Shown here piece after piece: positions 22,060 to 31,716 of a DNA stretch of 39,673 nt. Numbering within the stretch: the first letter of the stretch is position 1; each line of letters begins with the position of its first letter. The notes beneath the pieces are model-generated. The model did no database searches and had not been told where the DNA came from. It worked only from the letters and a program-made list of their open reading frames with translations. Made by a program: the position numbers and the translations under genes. Source of the stretch: a virus; the IMG/VR virus record IMGVR_UViG_3300049893_000805, positions 1 to 39,673 of that record; one strand, given 5' to 3'.

Positions 22060-22355
22060 TGAGCGACACGCCTAGAACTGATGCGAAAAAGCGCGAGTCG
22101 GATGGGGTGATGAGCGACTTTTATTGCGAGACAAGCGATAGCGGCGAGCCGCCATGTGCAGGGGTTGTGCGTCTGCGCAAGGAACTATCCGCAGTCACCG
22201 CCGAAAGGGATGCACTGCGTGGTGCCCTCTATGACGGTTTTAGGGTTTATTCAACCATGACTGATATAGCCAAGGGCCGCACGTCACTAGAAAATGTTGC
22301 TGATGTGCTGGCCGCCTTCGCTAAGGTTGTGAGTATGGATTGGAAGGGGGAATGA
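22059..22355 (+). CDS. Small phage protein of the MSDTPRTDA type
   Basis: This 98-residue protein begins MSDTPRTDA, a start seen in a common phage accessory family. It continues with a coiled coil (VRLRKELSAVTAERDALRG) and a helical C-terminus. Function is unknown. It overlaps a 19-residue frame at its end that I do not call. The 90 bases after it, up to the next gene, hold nothing I recognise. Confidence 0.65.
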   Translation: MSDTPRTDAKKRESDGVMSDFYCETSDSGEPPCAGVVRLRKELSAVTAERDALRGALYDGFRVYSTMTDIAKGRTSLENVADVLAAFAKVVSMDWKGE

Positions 22356-22444
22356 TGGACCAAAAGAAGCGAGGCGCTAGAACCCGACCACCTGCGAAAC
22401 AATCGCCTTAAGACGTTCGGGATTGAGAGGGAGACTAAAGGCTG

Positions 22445-22630
22445 ATGCCCCCCAACGAACACGGGCACATCTACGACCAGCTGGTTGCGCACTGCAGCGA
22501 CGCCGTGGTGTATATCGCTGTGGACGGCAAGGTCCGCTTCCGGTGCGTACACGCCTGCTCGAATAGAGAATGCCAACATGTCGACGACAATGAGCCCAGA
22601 ACCCCAGAGACCAAAGACCGGGAAGGATAA
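22445..22630 (+). CDS. Small Cys/His-rich hypothetical protein
   Basis: GAGGGAG lies upstream of an ATG opening 61 residues (HGHIYDQLVAHCSDAVVYIA, RFRCVHACSNRECQHV). The Cys and His spacing could bind zinc. Its second half overlaps the start of the terminase small subunit by 53 bases, so either its end or that start may need adjusting. Confidence 0.45.
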   Translation: MPPNEHGHIYDQLVAHCSDAVVYIAVDGKVRFRCVHACSNRECQHVDDNEPRTPETKDREG

Positions 22631-23132
22631 GGCCGGCAAAACGTACAGGATGCAGCCGCACGGCAAGCTCGCCACCGGCAAGCCGACCAGCTACCGCCCA
22701 GAAATCCACGACCCCCAGGTCATTGAGCTGGGGAAACAGGGCAAGGGGAGGGCACAGATGGCCTCGGCAATGAACATTGCGGCCTGTACGCTGGACAGCT
22801 GGATACAGAAATATCCCACGTTTGCAGAAGCTTACGCACGGGCATGGTCTGAGTGCCAGGCCTGGTGGGAGGCGCAGCTGCAGGAATCGCTCGCCATCCC
22901 GCCCAAGCTTTTCAATACCCGCTCGCTGGAGTTCGGCATGCGCAACCGCTTCCCCGAGTACCGGCAGGCGGTCGACGTCGCCGTTACCACGAAACCAGAG
23001 GCGGAGCGCAGCCCACACTCGTACACTGATGAGGAGCTGCACCAGCTGGCAGTGGATGAACTGAGGAGAATGGAGGATGCAAGGCGCGCGCGCTTACCTG
23101 ATCCTGGAAACAAGAAGGGCCGCAAGAAGTAG
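22578..23132 (+). CDS. terS: Terminase small subunit
   Basis: The frame from 22578 gives 184 residues; the ribosome binding site is weak, and 22590 is an alternative start. A basic N-terminus is followed by an HTH-type region (VIELGKQGKGRAQMASAMNI, LDSWIQKYPTFAEAYARA), as in small terminases that recognise the packaging site, then EAQL and MRNRFPEYR, a motif common in this family. The C-terminus is basic (DPGNKKGRKK). It lies directly before the large subunit and overlaps it by 56 bases. Confidence 0.8.
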   Translation: MSTTMSPEPQRPKTGKDKAGKTYRMQPHGKLATGKPTSYRPEIHDPQVIELGKQGKGRAQMASAMNIAACTLDSWIQKYPTFAEAYARAWSECQAWWEAQLQESLAIPPKLFNTRSLEFGMRNRFPEYRQAVDVAVTTKPEAERSPHSYTDEELHQLAVDELRRMEDARRARLPDPGNKKGRKK

Positions 23133-24672
23133 CCTTGTCACCTTTTCGCAGTTCGTCGAGGTCCCCGGCAAGCCGGTCACCGAGGACCCCGAGGAGTGGG
23201 TGTTCGCGCCGATCGAGACCGGGGTCGCCAAGCATCACCGGCTCATCATGGAGGCGGCCCAGAGGACCATGGAGCGGCGCTACGGGCGCCTGATGGTGTT
23301 CGCCCCGCCCGGCAGCGCGAAGTCGACCTACTGCAGCGTGGTCGCCCCGACGTGGTACATGGGCAAGTATCCGGGCGCGCGCGTCATCCTCAATAGCTAT
23401 GGCGATGACCTGGCAAGGCGGCACGGGCGCAAGGCGCGCCAGCTGGTGAAACAGGAGGCCTACGCCGCCGTCTTTGGCGCCACCATATCGAAGGACACAT
23501 CCGCCGCGGACGATTGGGCGCTCAGCAACGACAGCCACTATCTGGCCGCCGGCATCATCTCATCCATCACCGGCAACCGCGCCAACGGCATCATCATCGA
23601 CGACCCGACAAAGAACCGCGAGGAGGCGCGCTCGGAGACGGTCATGGACAAGACATTCGATGAATACCGGTTTTCTGTCGACTCGCGTTTAATCCCCGGG
23701 GGCTGGGTCATCCTGATCCTGACCCGCTGGTCGCCGCTCGACCTTGCCGGTCGACTTCTCCCCGACGACTACGCACAGCAGAGCGGCGTCATCCGCTGCA
23801 AGGACGGGCGCGACTGGGAGATCCTCTGCCTGCAGGCGAAGTGCGAGCGCAGCGATGACCCGCTCGGGCGCAAGCTCGGGGAGTACATTTGGCCCGAGTG
23901 GTTCGACCGGGAGCACTGGGTCAACAAGGAGAACGATTCGGAGGTTTGGGAGCCCCTCTATCAGCAGCGCCCGTCGGCGGAGGCGGGCATGTTCTTCAAG
24001 CAGGAATATTTCCGCTACTACAGCGAGGCGCCGGCGCGCGCAACGCTCAAAATCTACGGCACCTCAGACTATGCCGTCAGCGAGAAGCACGGCGACTGGA
24101 CCGTTCACATGATCTGGGGCGTTGACCCCGACTTTAACGTCTACCTGCTCGACTACTGGCGCGAGCGCACCGACACGCTGGTGTGGGTCAATGTGATGTT
24201 CGACCTGCACGACACATGGAAGACCTTTCAATGGGTTGAAGAGGATGGCCAGATCGAGAAAGGCCTCGGGCCATTCATCGACAAGGAATGCCAGGAGCGC
24301 AAGGTCTTCACGCTCGACCGCATCCAATACTCGATCGGCTGGGGCAAGAAAGAGCAGCGCGCCCAGTCCTTCCGCGGCCTGCTGATGAAGGGCAAGGTCT
24401 ACTACCCGAACCCGGCCACACACCCCTGGGTCCGTCAGATGGAACGCAGGATGTTACAATTCCCGCTACTCCAGAAGCTGGACGACGAGGTGGACGCGCA
24501 GGCCCTGATGGGGCTGCACATCGACTACCTGATGGAGGGGACGCGGCCTCCCAAACCGAAAGAGCCGCAGAAGAAGCTGCCGCGCGGGATGGTGCGCATC
24601 GACCTCGATGCAGAAGCAAAGCAGCAGCACAGTCCGTCAAAGTACCGAAGCGTGATCAGGAGGCCGGTATGA
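23077..24672 (+). CDS. terL: Terminase large subunit
   Basis: This 531-residue protein is the packaging motor and nuclease. The N-terminal ATPase has Walker A APPGSAKST (about 75-83) and Walker B GIIIDD (about 170-176), with a coupling-like LTRW motif after it. The C-terminal RNase H-like nuclease starts at YGTSDYAV (first acidic residue) and includes further acidic residues around FIDKE and LDDEVDA. The overlapping N-terminus (LETRRAARSSLVTFSQFV) is typical of the family, supporting the start inside the small-subunit gene. It would cut concatemers and pump DNA through the portal. Confidence 0.92.
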   Translation: MQGARAYLILETRRAARSSLVTFSQFVEVPGKPVTEDPEEWVFAPIETGVAKHHRLIMEAAQRTMERRYGRLMVFAPPGSAKSTYCSVVAPTWYMGKYPGARVILNSYGDDLARRHGRKARQLVKQEAYAAVFGATISKDTSAADDWALSNDSHYLAAGIISSITGNRANGIIIDDPTKNREEARSETVMDKTFDEYRFSVDSRLIPGGWVILILTRWSPLDLAGRLLPDDYAQQSGVIRCKDGRDWEILCLQAKCERSDDPLGRKLGEYIWPEWFDREHWVNKENDSEVWEPLYQQRPSAEAGMFFKQEYFRYYSEAPARATLKIYGTSDYAVSEKHGDWTVHMIWGVDPDFNVYLLDYWRERTDTLVWVNVMFDLHDTWKTFQWVEEDGQIEKGLGPFIDKECQERKVFTLDRIQYSIGWGKKEQRAQSFRGLLMKGKVYYPNPATHPWVRQMERRMLQFPLLQKLDDEVDAQALMGLHIDYLMEGTRPPKPKEPQKKLPRGMVRIDLDAEAKQQHSPSKYRSVIRRPV

Positions 24673-24959
24673 GTTTTAACGATAGGCTGGGGGCCGAAGC
24701 CCCGATTGAAAAGGGGTCGCTAATTAGCGCTATCGACAAGCTCGAACAGCATGCAAAAGAGGCGCTCGACTTGCTCATCAGTATCGAGTGCCGACTGGAG
24801 CCGGCTATGTCGCCAGCCCCTCCCACGCAGCTGACGAAGGACCCGATGCAGGATGCGGCAGGCAGCTGCGGGCTGGTATCGCATCTTTCTTCCGTGACCG
24901 GCATCGTCGACCAGACTATCTACAGGGCGACCTCGATCCTGAAGAGGCTGCAGCTATGA
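24669..24959 (+). CDS. Hypothetical protein after the terminase
   Basis: The ATG overlaps the terminase stop (ATGA) behind GGAGG. The 96-residue product is helical (SLISAIDKLEQHAKEALDLL, LSSVTGIVDQTIYRATSIL) and may form a short coiled coil. I do not recognise it. It is coupled on both sides. Confidence 0.55.
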   Translation: MSFNDRLGAEAPIEKGSLISAIDKLEQHAKEALDLLISIECRLEPAMSPAPPTQLTKDPMQDAAGSCGLVSHLSSVTGIVDQTIYRATSILKRLQL

Positions 24960-25426
24960 TCAGCACCAGACACTGGGACTGGGAATTGATCCAGTCCATG
25001 GCAAAGAAAAAGATCCCGGCAATCGCGGACCTCGGGGAGGCCGAGATGCAGACGATCCTCTCGGAGCTTCTCATGCTGTTCATTCGAGCGATCACCCCGT
25101 TCCGGCCATCGCTCACCCTGCGGGAGATGCAGCTGGTGAGGGGCATCACGCCCAGGCTGGAGCTGCACATTATCGACCTTGACCTGTGGCTCTTTTCCTT
25201 CGATTGCACGATAGCTGGTACCAAGCTCAAGCGCTGCATGATGGAGCAACAGCTGTCGGTCGTGAACGCAGAGACGGAAGAGAAGGCAAAGGAACTTTGC
25301 CGCGATGCCATCGAGCAGACCGTGATCCTGACGCAGCGCGCACTGTTCGCCGAGGAGATTGGGGTCGACCTTGGCCAGGACGCCCAGAACGAGGGCCTGT
25401 CGGTCGACAGCCACACCAAGCACTGA
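24956..25426 (+). CDS. Hypothetical helical protein
   Basis: This 156-residue protein starts at an ATG overlapping the previous stop, with GAGG upstream. It has hydrophobic helical stretches (MQTILSELLMLFIRAI, LELHIIDLDLWLFSF) and a charged helix (ETEEKAKELCRDAIEQTV). No signal peptide is evident. No family is recognised; packaging or head assembly is possible by position. Confidence 0.55.
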   Translation: MISTRHWDWELIQSMAKKKIPAIADLGEAEMQTILSELLMLFIRAITPFRPSLTLREMQLVRGITPRLELHIIDLDLWLFSFDCTIAGTKLKRCMMEQQLSVVNAETEEKAKELCRDAIEQTVILTQRALFAEEIGVDLGQDAQNEGLSVDSHTKH

Positions 25427-25437
25427 GAGGAGGCCAC

Positions 25438-25812
25438 ATGCCACAAACCAAGCAAGAGGCGCTAGTCAACTTCTGCGACAAGCGCAAAGTGCCGGAGGTG
25501 TTCACGACCATTACCGAGAACCCGAGCAGCTTCCGCCCTGAGTTTTTCGAGTGGCTGAGCGAAAACTGGCACATTTGGCGCGCGTTCGAGCGTGAGGCGC
25601 GACGCATCAGGGCCAAGGGGTTCAAGCACTACAGCGCCCTGACGATCCTATTCTTCCTGCGGCACTACACCGCGCTGTACGAGCGGGCGCCGTCCACGTT
25701 CAAGATCAACAACAACTTTGCCCCGGACTGCGCGCGCCTGCTGATGATGACGTATCCAAAATTCAAGGGGTTTTTCGAGAAGCGGACGAGAACCGCCACC
25801 GCTATACAATAG
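25438..25812 (+). CDS. Conserved phage protein of unknown function
   Basis: AGGAGG precedes the ATG. The 124-residue product contains FFEWLSENWHIWRAFEREA, KHYSALTILFFLRHY and FKINNNFAPDCARLLMM, a pattern (WxAFExEA, HYS, KxNNN..P..AR) seen in many phages and prophages, always of unknown function. Basic and aromatic residues suggest DNA binding. It is the last gene before the terminator. Confidence 0.65.
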   Translation: MPQTKQEALVNFCDKRKVPEVFTTITENPSSFRPEFFEWLSENWHIWRAFEREARRIRAKGFKHYSALTILFFLRHYTALYERAPSTFKINNNFAPDCARLLMMTYPKFKGFFEKRTRTATAIQ

Positions 25813-25841
25813 GCGACACCCGGGGATTGAACCTCCCCTTC

Positions 25842-25882
25842 AGGGCTCATCCATCGCGACCGGTGGATGGGCCCTCTTTTTT
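25842..25882 (+). terminator. Rho-independent terminator
   Basis: AGGGC-T-CATCC pairs with GGATG-G-GCCCT, followed by a run of six T after one C. A smaller GGGG/CCCC hairpin precedes it. It would close the terminase transcription unit. The 80 bases after it, to the next gene, show no clear promoter. Confidence 0.85.
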
Positions 25883-25963
25883 GGGGTACGCTTCGCGCAG
25901 GCAACCTCGCCGGTTATCGAGGACGGTGCCGGGCCGCTCTCGGCTCCCCATAGGAGAAACACC

Positions 25964-26566
25964 ATGCGTCTACAATCTCTAGGCTGCGTCGCATCCCAGG
26001 CCAACGCCCTTATCGTGGCTGGCGCCACCAACGCAACTCCAATTGTCGTCAGCATCACCACCGCCCCGGCAAGCTCGCACCGGCTGCAGGTTGGCCAGCG
26101 GGTCGCCATCCAGGGCGTCACCGGCAACACCGGAGCCAATGGAATATGGACGATCTCCGCCCAGGCGGCCGGCACCATCACGCTTGACGGTTCCGTTGGT
26201 AACGGCACCTATGGCGGTTCGCCGACCATGGCCGTCGTCATGGATAAAACGCCATTCATGCGTGGGCACAGTGCGGTGGCGTACATCGTCGACGGTTTCC
26301 GCAACCAGCTCGCGTTCGACGGCACGGTCATCGTCGAGGGCAGCAACCAGACCGACGCGGCTTGGCAGTCCTCGCCGACCTACGTTGACGCCACGCTGTA
26401 CGGCGGCGACGGTAACACCGACTCGCAGTACCAGCAGGCGATCCCGGCATCCGGCGCTACCAATGACGGTATCAACGAACTGGTGCAGCTCAAGCTGTTC
26501 CGCTACATGCGTTTGCGGTGCAGCGCCTACACGGCAGGCGGCGTCAAGGGCTACCTGTTGGTCTAA
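25964..26566 (+). CDS. Virion-associated beta-domain protein
   Basis: AGGAG precedes the ATG by eight bases. Residues about 25-85 (VSITTAPASSHRLQVGQRVAI, GVTGNTGANGIWTIS, TLDGSVGNGTY) match a beta domain that recurs in phage structural proteins. The remaining part includes AAWQSSPTYVDATLYGG and FRYMRLRCSAY. It may be a head decoration, head-fibre or tail component. It begins the late structural unit and is 3 bases from the portal. Confidence 0.6.
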   Translation: MRLQSLGCVASQANALIVAGATNATPIVVSITTAPASSHRLQVGQRVAIQGVTGNTGANGIWTISAQAAGTITLDGSVGNGTYGGSPTMAVVMDKTPFMRGHSAVAYIVDGFRNQLAFDGTVIVEGSNQTDAAWQSSPTYVDATLYGGDGNTDSQYQQAIPASGATNDGINELVQLKLFRYMRLRCSAYTAGGVKGYLLV

Positions 26567-26569
26567 GCG

Positions 26570-29014
26570 ATGGCCGAACCGGTCATCACGCCCAAGGCAC
26601 AAGGGCCTGAGCAGACACCTGCCCAGGTCCTTGTTTCCGATTGGGCGAAGAAAATCGAGCGGGCCAGCAAGGACCGCAAGAAACGCAACGAGAAGATCGT
26701 CACCTGGCGTAAGCGCGTTGCCGGCGACCTTCACAGCGACGGCGCCCCGGGGCTGGTTCGAACCAACCTCATCTTTGCGCACATCGCGACCGCCGTCCCC
26801 AACACTTACGCAAAGAACCCCGAGATCGCGGTCTCGCCCTCCGATGGCGTACCGAAAGAGAAGCTCAAGGCGGTCAAGAAGCTCGCCAAGGTCTCCGAGA
26901 CCCTGCTCAAGCGGAGGTTCGTCCGTGACGGCAAGCTGAAGAAGCGCGCCCGCGCGGCTTTGCGCAGTGTGTTCACCGTCTCCGACGGATGGCTGAAGGT
27001 ATCCTTCATCGACCCGCCGCCGACCCAGAACCCGCTATCCTCTGCCGCCACCGATGACGTCACCGATAACCTCAAGCGCATCGAGGCGCTGAAGGCTGAC
27101 ATCGCCAACGCCACCGATGAAACGGACCGTAAGCTAAAAGAGGCCCAGCTCGCCGAGCAAACTGCGGCGGTGGAGTCGGGGCAGGAAATCAACCCCTCGC
27201 GCGGCATCGCGATCGACAAGATCCGCTCCGAGGACATGCTCATCCTTGACGGGTCGGTTAACGAGTTCGACGACTACGAGCAGGCCGGCGCCATCGCGCA
27301 CTGCATTTGGTACTCAAGGGACGAGTACGAGACCGAGTTCGGCGCCGTCGACTGGACCGACTCGACCGCCGACCTGCCCACGCTGTGGGCCTGTTCGGTC
27401 GATGAGAACGGGCAGCGGGTCTACTCACCGAATCACGCCACCGGCGAACAGCGGCCGCCAAGCAACACGAACGAGCCCGGCTACGTGCGCGTATGGGAAA
27501 TCTGGCACCGCACCGGCAAGGTCATCTACGTGTGGGCGGATGGCCGCAAGGACTGGTGCCGCGCGCCGTCGCCGCCTAAGTATTTCGGCAGGCGGTTCTT
27601 CCCGTTCTTCCGGTTCGGCTTCAATGCGATCGACGGCATGGTCGACGGCATCTCCGACGTGGCGCTGCTTGAGGAGCTGCAGGACGAGTACAACACCACC
27701 CGCACCAACTTCGCGGAGCACCGCAAGGAAGCCATCCCCGTGCGCCTGGCGCGCAAGGCCGGCAACCTGAGCGACGAAGACATCAAGGCCATCCAGAACC
27801 GCAAGCTAAACGACATCCTTCTCGTCGGCGGTAAGCCCGGCAAGCCCCTGGAGGAGGACCTGTTCGAGTTCAAGCACGTCCCGCTCGACCCGGCCGTCTA
27901 CGACACCCTGCCGATCCGGTCGGACATGGAGATGGTGGTCGGTCGCCAGGACGCTGAAGTGGGCAACATCCAGAAGGCGAAGACCGCCACCGAGGCGAGC
28001 ATCATGGCCCAGGGCAGCAACACGCGCTCGGGCTACAAGAACGACACCATGGAGGACGTGCTCACAGAGATGAGCGAGTACGTGCTGCAAATGTTCATGC
28101 AGGCCTACAGCCCGCAGGAGGTCGCCGAGGTTGCCGGCCCCGAGGCGCTGGAGGTGTGGCCGCAGCTCAACAAGGAGGCGAGCTTCGAGTACCTGTCGGT
28201 CGAGGTGATCGCCGGCTCGATGCAGAAGCCCAACGTCGCCGAGGAGCTGGAGAAGTGGACCAAGCTTCTGCCGGTGCTGCAGGACGCCATCCTGAAGATG
28301 GCAGAGCTGCGCGCGCAGGGCATGGTGCATGAGGCCGACGCGATCGCCAAGCTCGCCCAGGAGACCGTGCGGCGCTTCGAGGACCGCATCGACATCGAGA
28401 CCCTGCTCGGCATCAACGAGGACGGCGAGCAGTCGATGGTGCTGCAGCTGCAGCAGGAAAACATGCAGCTCAAGCAGGCCATGGCGCAGCACCAGGAGCA
28501 GATGGCCCAGCAGGACCAGCAGGTCAAGCAGGCGATGACGGACGCGGAGGCCAAGGGCGCCGAGGCGCAGAAGATGGCCGCCGACGCCGAGGGCAAGGTT
28601 GCCGCCGTCTCGAAAGAGAACGAGCAGCTCAAGCAGAAGGCCCAGGTGCGCGAGACCGAGCTGCAGGCACAGCTGCGCAAGCAGTCGGGCGACCTGGAGA
28701 ACCAGCGGCGCGAGTTCGAAACCGCCCAGATGAAGGCCGGCTACGAGTCCAAGATCGCCGACCTCACCAAGCAGATCGAGGCGATGACCCAGCAGGTGCA
28801 GGAAACTCCGTCGGCAGATGAGCCCGGCGACACCGAGGGCCAGCAGGGCCAGCAACCGTCACAACCGTCACAGGCAGAGCAGCTGCTGTCGGCCGTTGCG
28901 CAAGGGCTGCAGGCCGTGATGCAGGAGCTACGCGACTCGCGCAGTGGAGACGTAAAGGTCGAGTATTCCCCAGAGGGCCGAGTGATTGGGCTGAAGCGCA
29001 GCCAGAAGGGTTAA
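26570..29014 (+). CDS. Portal protein
   Basis: This 814-residue protein has the layout of a large portal: an N-terminal clip/wing part (DWAKKIERASKDRKKRNEKI, LVRTNLIFAHIATAVPNTYA), a core (FFPFFRFGFNAIDGMVDG, LLEELQDEYNTTRTNF), the crown-side helices (VGRQDAEVGNIQKAKTATEA) and a Gln-rich coiled coil at about 620-770. Twelve subunits would form the vertex channel used by terminase. Portal proteins of podovirus-like phages often have this long C-terminal barrel. The identification rests on overall architecture and position after the terminase. Confidence 0.8.
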   Translation: MAEPVITPKAQGPEQTPAQVLVSDWAKKIERASKDRKKRNEKIVTWRKRVAGDLHSDGAPGLVRTNLIFAHIATAVPNTYAKNPEIAVSPSDGVPKEKLKAVKKLAKVSETLLKRRFVRDGKLKKRARAALRSVFTVSDGWLKVSFIDPPPTQNPLSSAATDDVTDNLKRIEALKADIANATDETDRKLKEAQLAEQTAAVESGQEINPSRGIAIDKIRSEDMLILDGSVNEFDDYEQAGAIAHCIWYSRDEYETEFGAVDWTDSTADLPTLWACSVDENGQRVYSPNHATGEQRPPSNTNEPGYVRVWEIWHRTGKVIYVWADGRKDWCRAPSPPKYFGRRFFPFFRFGFNAIDGMVDGISDVALLEELQDEYNTTRTNFAEHRKEAIPVRLARKAGNLSDEDIKAIQNRKLNDILLVGGKPGKPLEEDLFEFKHVPLDPAVYDTLPIRSDMEMVVGRQDAEVGNIQKAKTATEASIMAQGSNTRSGYKNDTMEDVLTEMSEYVLQMFMQAYSPQEVAEVAGPEALEVWPQLNKEASFEYLSVEVIAGSMQKPNVAEELEKWTKLLPVLQDAILKMAELRAQGMVHEADAIAKLAQETVRRFEDRIDIETLLGINEDGEQSMVLQLQQENMQLKQAMAQHQEQMAQQDQQVKQAMTDAEAKGAEAQKMAADAEGKVAAVSKENEQLKQKAQVRETELQAQLRKQSGDLENQRREFETAQMKAGYESKIADLTKQIEAMTQQVQETPSADEPGDTEGQQGQQPSQPSQAEQLLSAVAQGLQAVMQELRDSRSGDVKVEYSPEGRVIGLKRSQKG

Positions 29015-29017
29015 TCC

Positions 29018-31684
29018 GTGCTGCAGCACATATTCACCAACCCCCAGGCCGACGGGACCAACACGCAGATCGTCCGGCCTTCGGACTGGAACAGCGCGCA
29101 CCTGCAGAACCTGACCCTGTCCGGCAACACCGCCGGGGTCAGCACGCTCAGCGGCACCAACATCGTTATCCAGGGCGGCCCGAACGCCACCGTCTCCGGC
29201 ATTCAAGGGGCGAACGAGGCGACGGTGCAGTTCAGTGGCGGGGCTGGGGCGGCCGGCAATACCGGGTACATCTCAGCCGGCGCCGCGACCGCCTCGCTCG
29301 GCACGGTCGTCTTCAGCAACTCGAACGGCGTGTCCTTCGGGGTTGCAGGCCAGACGGTCACCGCCCAGCACAACGGGCTCACCAGCCAATCCAACCAGGC
29401 GGTCAGCGGGGCGAACGGGTCATCGACCTTCCAGACGCTGTCCTTCGCCGACAGTAACGGGGTCTCGTGGTCGACCAACGCGAACGGGCTGGTGGCCACG
29501 GTCAAGACCGACTACCTGACCAGCCAGAGCAATCAGGCATTCTCGGCCCAGGGCGGATCGAGCGCGTTCCAGACGCTCAGCTTCAGCAACGCCAACGGGG
29601 CCACCTTCAGCAACTCGAACGGCCAGGTGCAGCTGTCCTACACGGTCCCGAGCATTGCCGGCCTATTGTCAGCGGTAAACCTGTCGGCAGGCACGACCAG
29701 CTCAAACCTCTCGGCGTTCGTCTTCAGCAACTCCAACGGGCTCGCCTTTGGGTTGAACGGCGCGACCGTCACGGGCAGCTACACAGTCCCGACGCAATCT
29801 GTCCAGACTGTCGGACTGTACGCGACCAGCAACACGACGCAGTCCAGCTCCGGCACTGTCGACGCGCGGTCGCTCACGTTCGCCGGCGCTGGTGTCGCCT
29901 CGGTGGGCGTGACCAACGGCTCGGTCGTGGTGTCGGTGCCGGCCGGCGGCGGCGGGGACGGCATCAACGCGCTGGTCGTGAACGGTGGCGCGAGCACGGC
30001 ATCGACGACGTTATCGCTGTCGAACAGCAACAATGTGACCTTCGGCATCAACGCCGGCGTCATCACCGCCTCGGCAAGCTTCAACCAGACCAATCAGTCG
30101 GCCATCAGGGCGTTCGGCGTCAGCAACACCGGACAGACCGCCGGCAACACCGGCGTGAGCACTGGGGTCGATTGGGTGCTCGCTGGGTCGCAGTCCATCA
30201 CGCTCAGCCAGTCCACCGCGGCCGGCGGGCCGAACACGGTCTGGTTCCAGCACCCGGCCTGGCTCACCACAGCGATGCTCTCGAACGCGGTCACGCTGAG
30301 CAACATCCGCGTTTCGGCCGGCACGACCTCGAACTTACTGTCGGCACTCACCTTCGCGGACGGCAACGGGGTGTCATTTGGCATCAACGCCTCCACGGTC
30401 ACGGCGAGCCACAACGGGCTCACCTCGCAGAGCAACCAGAACGTTACAGCCGCCAATGGTGGCTTTGCGTTCCAGACCCTGTCGTTCTCGAACGCCAACG
30501 GAATGAGTTTCGGCACCTCCGCCGGCAGCGCCATCACCGGCAGCTACACGGTCCCCAGCACCGCGGGCCTGATCTCGGCCATCAACCTCTCGGCCGGGAC
30601 CACGAGCAGCAACCTGTCGGCCTTCACGCTGAGCAATTCCAACGGATTGGCGTTCGGTTTGAATGGTGGAACGGTTACCGGCAGCTACACGGTCCCGAGT
30701 GTGACCCAGTATTTCAGCGCCACGAACACCACCTTCAACGGCGCGAACATCTCGGGGTCCATCACCAACAACACCAACGGGCTGCAGCTCAGCCTGAGCG
30801 TGGCGGCACCGGGCGCGGCGGCGGAGAACAACTGGTTCACCCTCGCGGGTAACGTCGCCGGCAACTCATCGGCCTCCGGCTCGACCATCCAGCTTGCCGG
30901 CTCGAACAACATCACGGTATCCGGCACCAACAATTCGCAGATTGTCATCAGTGGCCCGACCCTGACGGACTACTTCAGCAAGACGAACACCACCTTCAAC
31001 GGCGCCAATATCAGCGGCTCGTTGACGTTGAACACGGCCGGACTGCAGGTCTCGCTCAGCGCGGCGGCGCCGGGCGGAGGCGGGTTCACGCAGAGCGGGT
31101 ACATCCCGGCGGAGGCGATGGGCGAGTTCATCGCGGCGGGACGAAATGCGACCGTGCATGTCCAGCCGATGGAGGTAAACACGCCGTTCCAGTTCGACCA
31201 GTTCCGGCAGATGTTCAGTTTCACTTGGGCGACCAACTCGACCGGCTCCGGCACGATGTCGTGGGGCATCGGGATCTACACGAAGAACGCAAGCACGCTC
31301 TCGCTGCTGCACTCCATCAGCTCCTCGACCGCCTATACCCTGTCGGGCACGGCGAACAGCTCCGCCCACTCCGGGCCGCGGCTGTTGAATATCGCGTGGA
31401 CCTCGACCATCACGCAGGGGCGGTACTGGGCGGGGTTGTGGTACCGGACAACCAGCGCCGGTGCGAACCACACCATTCAGCAGATGGTGGTGTCGAACAA
31501 CGGCGCGAACTTCAGCGGCACGCTCGGCAGCGGTACCGCGAACAGCAACAACATCATCTTCGGGTTTGGTGAGTTCACCACGTCGACCAACGTCCCGGTG
31601 TCCATGGCGTTCAGCGGCATCACGGGCACGGGCAACGCGCAGTACCGACAGCCGATTTTTCACTTCGCCAGCGATACGATCTAG
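29018..31684 (+). CDS. Repetitive beta-rich fibre protein
   Basis: A GTG start three bases after the portal stop opens 888 residues. N-terminal HIFTNPQADGTNTQIVRPSDWN is a known fibre start. The shaft consists of imperfect units built on FSNSNGVSFG, LTSQSNQ and VTGSYTVP; one unit beginning LSAGTTSSNLSAF occurs twice (about nt 29680 and 30595), and NTTFNGANISGS occurs twice near 30730 and 30990. The C-terminal 200 residues (IPAEAMGEFIAAGRNATV, WGIGIYTKN) form a distinct head, probably the receptor-binding tip. It lies between portal and sugar genes rather than in a tail module. Confidence 0.75.
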   Translation: MLQHIFTNPQADGTNTQIVRPSDWNSAHLQNLTLSGNTAGVSTLSGTNIVIQGGPNATVSGIQGANEATVQFSGGAGAAGNTGYISAGAATASLGTVVFSNSNGVSFGVAGQTVTAQHNGLTSQSNQAVSGANGSSTFQTLSFADSNGVSWSTNANGLVATVKTDYLTSQSNQAFSAQGGSSAFQTLSFSNANGATFSNSNGQVQLSYTVPSIAGLLSAVNLSAGTTSSNLSAFVFSNSNGLAFGLNGATVTGSYTVPTQSVQTVGLYATSNTTQSSSGTVDARSLTFAGAGVASVGVTNGSVVVSVPAGGGGDGINALVVNGGASTASTTLSLSNSNNVTFGINAGVITASASFNQTNQSAIRAFGVSNTGQTAGNTGVSTGVDWVLAGSQSITLSQSTAAGGPNTVWFQHPAWLTTAMLSNAVTLSNIRVSAGTTSNLLSALTFADGNGVSFGINASTVTASHNGLTSQSNQNVTAANGGFAFQTLSFSNANGMSFGTSAGSAITGSYTVPSTAGLISAINLSAGTTSSNLSAFTLSNSNGLAFGLNGGTVTGSYTVPSVTQYFSATNTTFNGANISGSITNNTNGLQLSLSVAAPGAAAENNWFTLAGNVAGNSSASGSTIQLAGSNNITVSGTNNSQIVISGPTLTDYFSKTNTTFNGANISGSLTLNTAGLQVSLSAAAPGGGGFTQSGYIPAEAMGEFIAAGRNATVHVQPMEVNTPFQFDQFRQMFSFTWATNSTGSGTMSWGIGIYTKNASTLSLLHSISSSTAYTLSGTANSSAHSGPRLLNIAWTSTITQGRYWAGLWYRTTSAGANHTIQQMVVSNNGANFSGTLGSGTANSNNIIFGFGEFTTSTNVPVSMAFSGITGTGNAQYRQPIFHFASDTI

Positions 31685-31716
31685 TACAATCTCCGTCCCA
31701 ACCTGGAGGCAGCCCA

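Noticed and set aside
22352-22411. 19-codon frame coupled to the 98-residue protein
   Set aside because: Very short, basic and without recognisable features; chance is as likely as a gene.
27806-28855. 349-codon Leu-rich frame on the minus strand
   Set aside because: Antisense of the portal coiled coil; the Leu/His-rich composition follows from the CAG/GAG codons of the plus strand.
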